Origin: a virus
Length of the DNA: 24,049 nucleotides
Reading direction: 5' to 3' (one strand)
Virus record (IMG/VR): IMGVR_UViG_3300022907_000096
Coordinates: 1-24,049 of that record
The position numbers and the translations under genes were made by a program. The notes under the pieces are model-generated. The model was given only the letters and a program-made list of their open reading frames with translations, did no database searches and was not told where the DNA came from. Positions 20,387-24,049 of the stretch are shown piece by piece (position 1 is the first letter of the stretch; each line of letters opens with the position of its first letter).

Positions 20387-21023
20387 AGGTACGTACCTTC
20401 AATGGGTTAACTTCATCTGTTGGGCCTGTACCAGAGTCAGGCGCAAACACGAAAAGGGTAACGTCTTCACCATCATTACACATAAAATTGTGAAGGGTGT
20501 TTCTCTCCATAAAGAACACATCGCCTGGCGCAAGAGGAAAGATTTTATGGTTGTCCAGTTCTACTTCACCGTGACCCGTAAGGATGAGACCAACACGGTG
20601 ACTCGGGTGTGTATGGAGAGTCTGTTGCATTCCAGCAGGGAAATGCACATAGTTGATTACAGGTAGACCAAGACGGCCAGGGTTTACTGCGGTAGTGTTA
20701 GTACCACCGTCCATATAGGACAGATTACCCTGCGAACCACTCTTCACCTTAAAGATGCGTTCGTCATTCATTTTCAAACCAAGAAAATCAATGACGCAAA
20801 CCTTATGGTTGGGCATCACCTTAAAGTTAACATCATCGGTAGTCTGTGCGGCCGCAAATGTATTGTGTGCTAGAGAACCCTGAACCTGATCAGTCTGCAT
20901 ATAGTATGCAGTACCTTTCGGTTTGAAGCTGGGGTGGTTTAGTCCCCTACCAAATACATGAATGTCAAAGTTCCAGATATCATTGACGGAGTGGGTTTCC
21001 CCCTCCTTAACAGTAATCATCAT
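20364..21023 (-). CDS. Cupin-domain protein
   Basis: 219 residues from ATG 21023, which shares ATGA with the amidotransferase stop. FPAGMQQTLHTHPSHRVGLILTG (128-150) is cupin motif 1 with H137 and H139, missing the usual glutamate. PLAPGDVFFMERNTLHNF (163-180) is motif 2 with H178. The N-terminal 120 residues are beta-rich and may form a second, degenerate cupin. Possible roles are an epimerase/isomerase, a dioxygenase or a sugar-binding protein. Its coupling to the amidotransferase and di-iron genes suggests a shared pathway. Confidence 0.72.
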   Translation of the reverse strand: MMITVKEGETHSVNDIWNFDIHVFGRGLNHPSFKPKGTAYYMQTDQVQGSLAHNTFAAAQTTDDVNFKVMPNHKVCVIDFLGLKMNDERIFKVKSGSQGNLSYMDGGTNTTAVNPGRLGLPVINYVHFPAGMQQTLHTHPSHRVGLILTGHGEVELDNHKIFPLAPGDVFFMERNTLHNFMCNDGEDVTLFVFAPDSGTGPTDEVNPLKVRTYVGQQRV

Positions 21024-21595
21024 AGCGTAAGTCCTGTTGCCTCCAAAATCTCGGGTGGAACCCAAGGTTTCTTCATACGTTCCGGATGCCATACCATGGC
21101 ACAAATATTATCCTTGATCCACGATTCTACATCACCTTCGGGGTCTCTGGCAAGTACTACCGAACCACGAGGTTTATGTTTTATATAGGTGGTGTGGAAA
21201 CTGTTGACAATATGTTCTTCATTGTGCATGTCAAAGACTTTGTGTTCAGAGAACCAGTGTTGTTCTTTCGCCTCTACAACCTGTCCACGCAAAATAGAAG
21301 TCAACAAAAAGGCGCCATGACAAATACCCAATACGGGTTTGCCAAGAGAGACCATTGATGTTGCAAGTTCAGTTTCGGTGATGATACGAATGTCTTCGTT
21401 CTTACCACCTGTGATGATGAGAAGGTCTAATTCTTCTGCCAATTCATCATAATCTAAGTCACTTCTATTCGGAACAGGAATCAACGTGTGGTTCTTAGTG
21501 AGTGGTGATGAATACCAATCGTGATCTAAGAAGTCACCCGTGATTCCTGATCTCTCAGAATATAGAAGGACTCGTTGAGTGAGTCCTATTTTCAT
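21020..21595 (-). CDS. Class I glutamine amidotransferase / peptidase C26-like
   Basis: 191 residues. PVLGICHGAFLL (87-98) carries nucleophile C92, MVWHPERM (167-174) gives H170 and E172, and LLIITGGKNEDI (58-69) the oxyanion strand; the triad is complete. The MKIGLTQRV start and NSFHTTYI segment resemble the PuuD/gamma-glutamyl hydrolase and nucleotide-sugar-cluster GATases. It might release ammonia from glutamine for an amino-sugar step or hydrolyse a gamma-glutamyl compound. It sits 3 bases after the di-iron gene and is coupled to the cupin gene. Confidence 0.78.
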   Translation of the reverse strand: MKIGLTQRVLLYSERSGITGDFLDHDWYSSPLTKNHTLIPVPNRSDLDYDELAEELDLLIITGGKNEDIRIITETELATSMVSLGKPVLGICHGAFLLTSILRGQVVEAKEQHWFSEHKVFDMHNEEHIVNSFHTTYIKHKPRGSVVLARDPEGDVESWIKDNICAMVWHPERMKKPWVPPEILEATGLTL

Positions 21596-21598
21596 AAT

Positions 21599-22297
21599 TT
21601 ACCAGCCGTATGCTTCGTTTACGAGGTCTCGTGATCCTTCCGCTTCCACGGTGTTTGCACAAGAGATTTCAAAGAGGTCTTTACGCATAGATTCGACGAC
21701 ACGCTGGACACGAGATTGTGTCTCTTCGTCCTTCGCAAGTTGACGCAGTTTCCAACCACCAATTGCACTGTGGAAACCTTCATCTCTTGCGATCTCACGA
21801 TAGCGAGTAGAAATGAATTCGTCCTGAATGGTATCTGCCATCTGGTTCCAGACTGCTTCCGCACGTCCTTCCGCAACCAACTGATACGCAGCAAGAACTG
21901 CTTCGTCGTCCTCTGCACCGTACTTCTCAAGGAGAGTTGCACCCTTTGCGGTGTTCATCTCACGTTCCTTGCGAAGTGCTTCTGCAACGTCCACTTCACC
22001 ACCAGTGATGTGTTCGATTACTTCCTTGACCATGCGATAGTGTTTCGCTTCGTCTGCAGCCTGCTTCGACAACAGTTCTAGTTCTTTGGGGTCTGCATCG
22101 TCTGCCACGTTGGCAATTTGTGCAGAGATTTCGGTCATGTTCATTCTCTCATTGACCATACGACCAATGAAATGATCGACCATTTCTTCTTGGGGAAGTT
22201 CACCTTCGAAGTATGCCTTGACGTTCTTTCTAGACGCTTCGAAGAGAGCTTGGTTTTCGTTACGAATGTTCTTTACGAACTCGTTAGGGTTTAACAT
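21599..22297 (-). CDS. Ferritin-like di-iron protein
   Basis: 232 residues, all helical. Two ExxH motifs are present: E83/H86 in ADEAKHYRM and E173/H176 in RDEGFHSAIGG. Glutamates in the paired helices (E50/E56 and E143/E147) complete the classic four-helix di-iron site. Relatives include rubrerythrin-like proteins, di-iron oxygenases and aldehyde decarbonylase-like enzymes; length favours a stand-alone oxygenase or oxidase over a storage ferritin (inference). A strong AAGGAG site and a late promoter 50 bases upstream make it the first gene of the long late unit ending near 11977. Confidence 0.78.
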   Translation of the reverse strand: MLNPNEFVKNIRNENQALFEASRKNVKAYFEGELPQEEMVDHFIGRMVNERMNMTEISAQIANVADDADPKELELLSKQAADEAKHYRMVKEVIEHITGGEVDVAEALRKEREMNTAKGATLLEKYGAEDDEAVLAAYQLVAEGRAEAVWNQMADTIQDEFISTRYREIARDEGFHSAIGGWKLRQLAKDEETQSRVQRVVESMRKDLFEISCANTVEAEGSRDLVNEAYGW

Positions 22298-22346
22298 ATT
22301 GGTTCTCCTTTAGTTTCACACTCTTAATATAGATATTCACCAATCT

Positions 22347-22354
22347 TATTTATA
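22347..22354 (-). promoter_or_regulatory. T4-type late promoter of the di-iron/glycan unit
   Basis: Exact TATAAATA on the - strand, overlapping the stop codon of the P-loop gene 22350-23159 and 50 bases before the ATG at 22297. The next visible late promoter on this strand is at 11974. Confidence 0.75.
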
Positions 22355-23159
22355 AGAACTCGGACTCAAACTTTAAAATTAGTTTGTCATTGCGTACACG
22401 ATATTCTTGTATTTCCGAAGGATATTTATCCCAAGGCGAACCTGTGGGTAATCCATACAGAAACAAGTCCGCATAGTTAACTACGAGTAGTTCCGAATGT
22501 TCTTCAATTGCATCGGGGTTGAAGTCGAGATTTCTCTTGTGAGATTTATCCCAGTACTCTTCGGGTCTATTCTCCCTAGCCTCCTTAATCCATGTGTCAT
22601 AACATATTTTGACAAACCCATAAAAAGAAACGGGGGGTTTCTCAGTGACATATTTTAACACAATCTTAGAGTATCTATCAATACTTTTACACGATATAAC
22701 TTTGTCGGGATAGTTCCTTTCAATACCACCCTCCTGAACTGTATACAAATGCAGTTGATCAAAGTTCCTATCAATACCATCCTGAAATTCAGGTCTCAGT
22801 CCACAAGGCCCACACCACTTCTTCAGAAACATGAGTTGTGCGGTATAGTCGAACGAGTCGTCATCCGATGCATCAATCTGATATACAATAGGACAGTCGT
22901 ACCACTGAAGGTATTTGTGGATATCTTGTTTTGCAACCAAGACTGATTGTTCAGTAGTCTCTAGAGGCCCAGTCGAGTTGTCCAGTTGGACACAGTGAAC
23001 CGAACCACCATACTCATTGAACCGAACACTACGGCGACAGCCCGGATTGGTTTCCCAATTACCAGACTCTTCTTCGGTGGTGTTGTCCAATAGTTCTGTG
23101 AGGAACATGCCACCTGAACCAGACGGGTAACATAGTCCATATCTTACTTTCTGTTTCAT
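22350..23159 (-). CDS. P-loop-like protein, possible sulfotransferase relative
   Basis: 269 residues. The N-terminus GLCYPSGSGGMFLTELLD (8-25) matches the 'YPSGSGGxFL' nucleotide-binding start of a phage family. ELLVVNYADLFLYGLPTG near the end recalls the 'NYEDLF' phrase common in sulfotransferase-like phage proteins. Eight cysteines, including LKKWCGPCGLRPEF, are unusual. No catalytic pattern beyond the loop can be assigned. It is in the same orientation as the glycan cassette and directly upstream of the late promoter. Confidence 0.58.
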   Translation of the reverse strand: MKQKVRYGLCYPSGSGGMFLTELLDNTTEEESGNWETNPGCRRSVRFNEYGGSVHCVQLDNSTGPLETTEQSVLVAKQDIHKYLQWYDCPIVYQIDASDDDSFDYTAQLMFLKKWCGPCGLRPEFQDGIDRNFDQLHLYTVQEGGIERNYPDKVISCKSIDRYSKIVLKYVTEKPPVSFYGFVKICYDTWIKEARENRPEEYWDKSHKRNLDFNPDAIEEHSELLVVNYADLFLYGLPTGSPWDKYPSEIQEYRVRNDKLILKFESEFL

Positions 23160-23175
23160 ATATTGTGCAATAGGG

Positions 23176-23961
23176 TTATATTTGACTCATTAATGAGACA
23201 ACATCTTCCCCTTGGTTTGGAAGTTTGTCTTTTAGAAAGAAGTGAATGAAGTGACACTCTTTAATATTATTCGCTGCAGTATATAGACCGTTCCACACTT
23301 TGTCCATGTGCTTGACCGGAACGTTGTATTTCTTGAGGAATACATTCAAGAGAGTTTGATCTGTAGACCACTTCCATGCGCCCACCCCGTCCACAAAGTC
23401 TTTGAACTCTGCACGTTGAAGGAACTGTTTACCTGTCTGTCCTTTCAAAAGGGGTTTGAAACTTTCACAATTTAGAAGTATCATCCCCATATTAAAGAAC
23501 TCAAACCCACGTTCTGTCAGTTTGAAATCAAGTTTGTTGTTCTGCAGTTGACTATACTGCATACGAGAGTAGTTGACGATCTTCTGTACGTACCAAGGTT
23601 GGATATCCATCTCACGTTCGCACACTGCACCGAAGGCATGTTCAGTCCCAAAGTCTTCGAAGATATTGGGTGCGTCCTCACGGATGTAGATGTCCGCATC
23701 GATGATTGCAATTTGATCGTAGTTGTCGATATAGTCGAAGGCCACTTCCTTCTCAAAGATAGGAAGGTAACCACCATACTTCTCAAATGACTCACGAGAC
23801 CGGCCCATGTTAAATGGATCGGGTGCAATACGATACACCGGAGAACGTTGCACATAATGTACAATATCATGCTTTTGGCAATAATAAGAAACACTTTCAA
23901 TACAGTGTTCGTATAATTTAGAAGGTTTACCTACGGCAACCTGATAGATCATTCGTTTCAT
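23176..23961 (-). CDS. Glycosyltransferase-like protein (GT-A fold)
   Basis: 261 residues. QIAIIDADIYIRED (83-96) gives a D-x-D motif (D88, D90) after a hydrophobic strand; EFFNMGMILLN and WSTDQTLLNVFL follow in the order seen in GT8-type and related nucleotide-sugar transferases; CHFIHFFLKDKLP near the end provides the closing histidine region. The N-terminal YQVAVGKPSKLYEHCIES matches the usual first strand and helix. Donor and acceptor unknown. The start overlaps the upstream partial gene by one base (TAATG). Confidence 0.68.
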   Translation of the reverse strand: MKRMIYQVAVGKPSKLYEHCIESVSYYCQKHDIVHYVQRSPVYRIAPDPFNMGRSRESFEKYGGYLPIFEKEVAFDYIDNYDQIAIIDADIYIREDAPNIFEDFGTEHAFGAVCEREMDIQPWYVQKIVNYSRMQYSQLQNNKLDFKLTERGFEFFNMGMILLNCESFKPLLKGQTGKQFLQRAEFKDFVDGVGAWKWSTDQTLLNVFLKKYNVPVKHMDKVWNGLYTAANNIKECHFIHFFLKDKLPNQGEDVVSLMSQI

Positions 23962-24049
23962 TAGTGAATTTTTCTTACTTCATAATTAAAGGGGACTTCA
24001 ACACTGAGGGTGATCTTACTTCCTTCAACAGTCACCCCTTCCAACCTTT
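23961..24049 (-). CDS. 3' end of an unidentified gene, cut by the window edge
   Basis: An open - strand frame enters from the edge and ends in TAA at 23961-23963. About 28 residues are visible, ending VEVPFNYEVRKIH, beta-like in composition. It continues the co-directional gene run. Identity cannot be told. Confidence 0.55.
   Translation of the reverse strand, partial: RLEGVTVEGSKITLSVEVPFNYEVRKIH

Noticed and set aside
1-24049. tRNA genes, CRISPR arrays, insertion sequences, attachment sites
   Set aside because: No cloverleaf-like gaps, no regularly spaced repeats, no transposase or integrase. Intergenic gaps are short and filled with promoters, small genes or the one terminator.

Overview
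The window is part of the genome of a large T4-like contractile-tailed phage (myovirus), most likely marine. The evidence is a gp26-type baseplate/tail gene, a gp51-like segment, a long tape-measure-like gene, gp32 (ssDNA-binding protein), gp33 (late transcription co-activator), T4-type late promoters (TATAAATA), and many small genes of types common in cyanophages, pelagiphages and their relatives. The host cannot be named from this sequence. There is no tRNA, integrase, insertion sequence or CRISPR array.

Layout. (1) Positions 1-2933, + strand: tail morphogenesis. The 3' part of a gp26-like gene ends at an in-frame T_TTT_TTA slippery heptamer. The gp51-like sequence lies exactly in the -1 frame beyond it, and a 691-aa tape-measure candidate follows. 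A hairpin terminator separates this block from gp32. (2) Positions 9833-2964, - strand: an early/middle-type block of gp32, two tandem 2-oxoglutarate/Fe(II) oxygenases, gp33, a ribosomal protein bS21 homologue, a SprT-like metalloprotease and about a dozen small tightly packed genes. Five sigma70-like promoters can be seen; four have a TGn extended -10 and one has a consensus TTGACA/TATAAT pair. (3) Positions 9942-11071, + strand: two conserved-looking unknown genes behind a late promoter, which lies back-to-back with an early promoter serving block 2. (4) Positions 24049-11068, - strand: a long run of overlapping genes. Late promoters are visible at 22347-22354 and 11974-11981. The run encodes a ferritin-like di-iron protein, a class I glutamine amidotransferase, a cupin, several sulfotransferase or P-loop proteins, two methyltransferases, four glycosyltransferases, a GroES-like co-chaperonin, an overlapping spanin-like pair, a thermonuclease, and a P-loop kinase under its own late promoter.

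How it fits together. Early host-type promoters drive small takeover genes and replication factors, including gp32, which also carries a late promoter. gp33 supports the switch to TATAAATA promoters. Late transcription then covers lysis (spanins), capsid folding help (GroES-like) and a large cassette that looks built to make or decorate a glycan. The most notable points are the programmed-frameshift arrangement of gp26/gp51, the phage bS21, the co-chaperonin embedded in the glycan cassette, and the di-iron/amidotransferase/cupin module at the head of that late unit. All functions are inferred from sequence reading alone; no database search was run.
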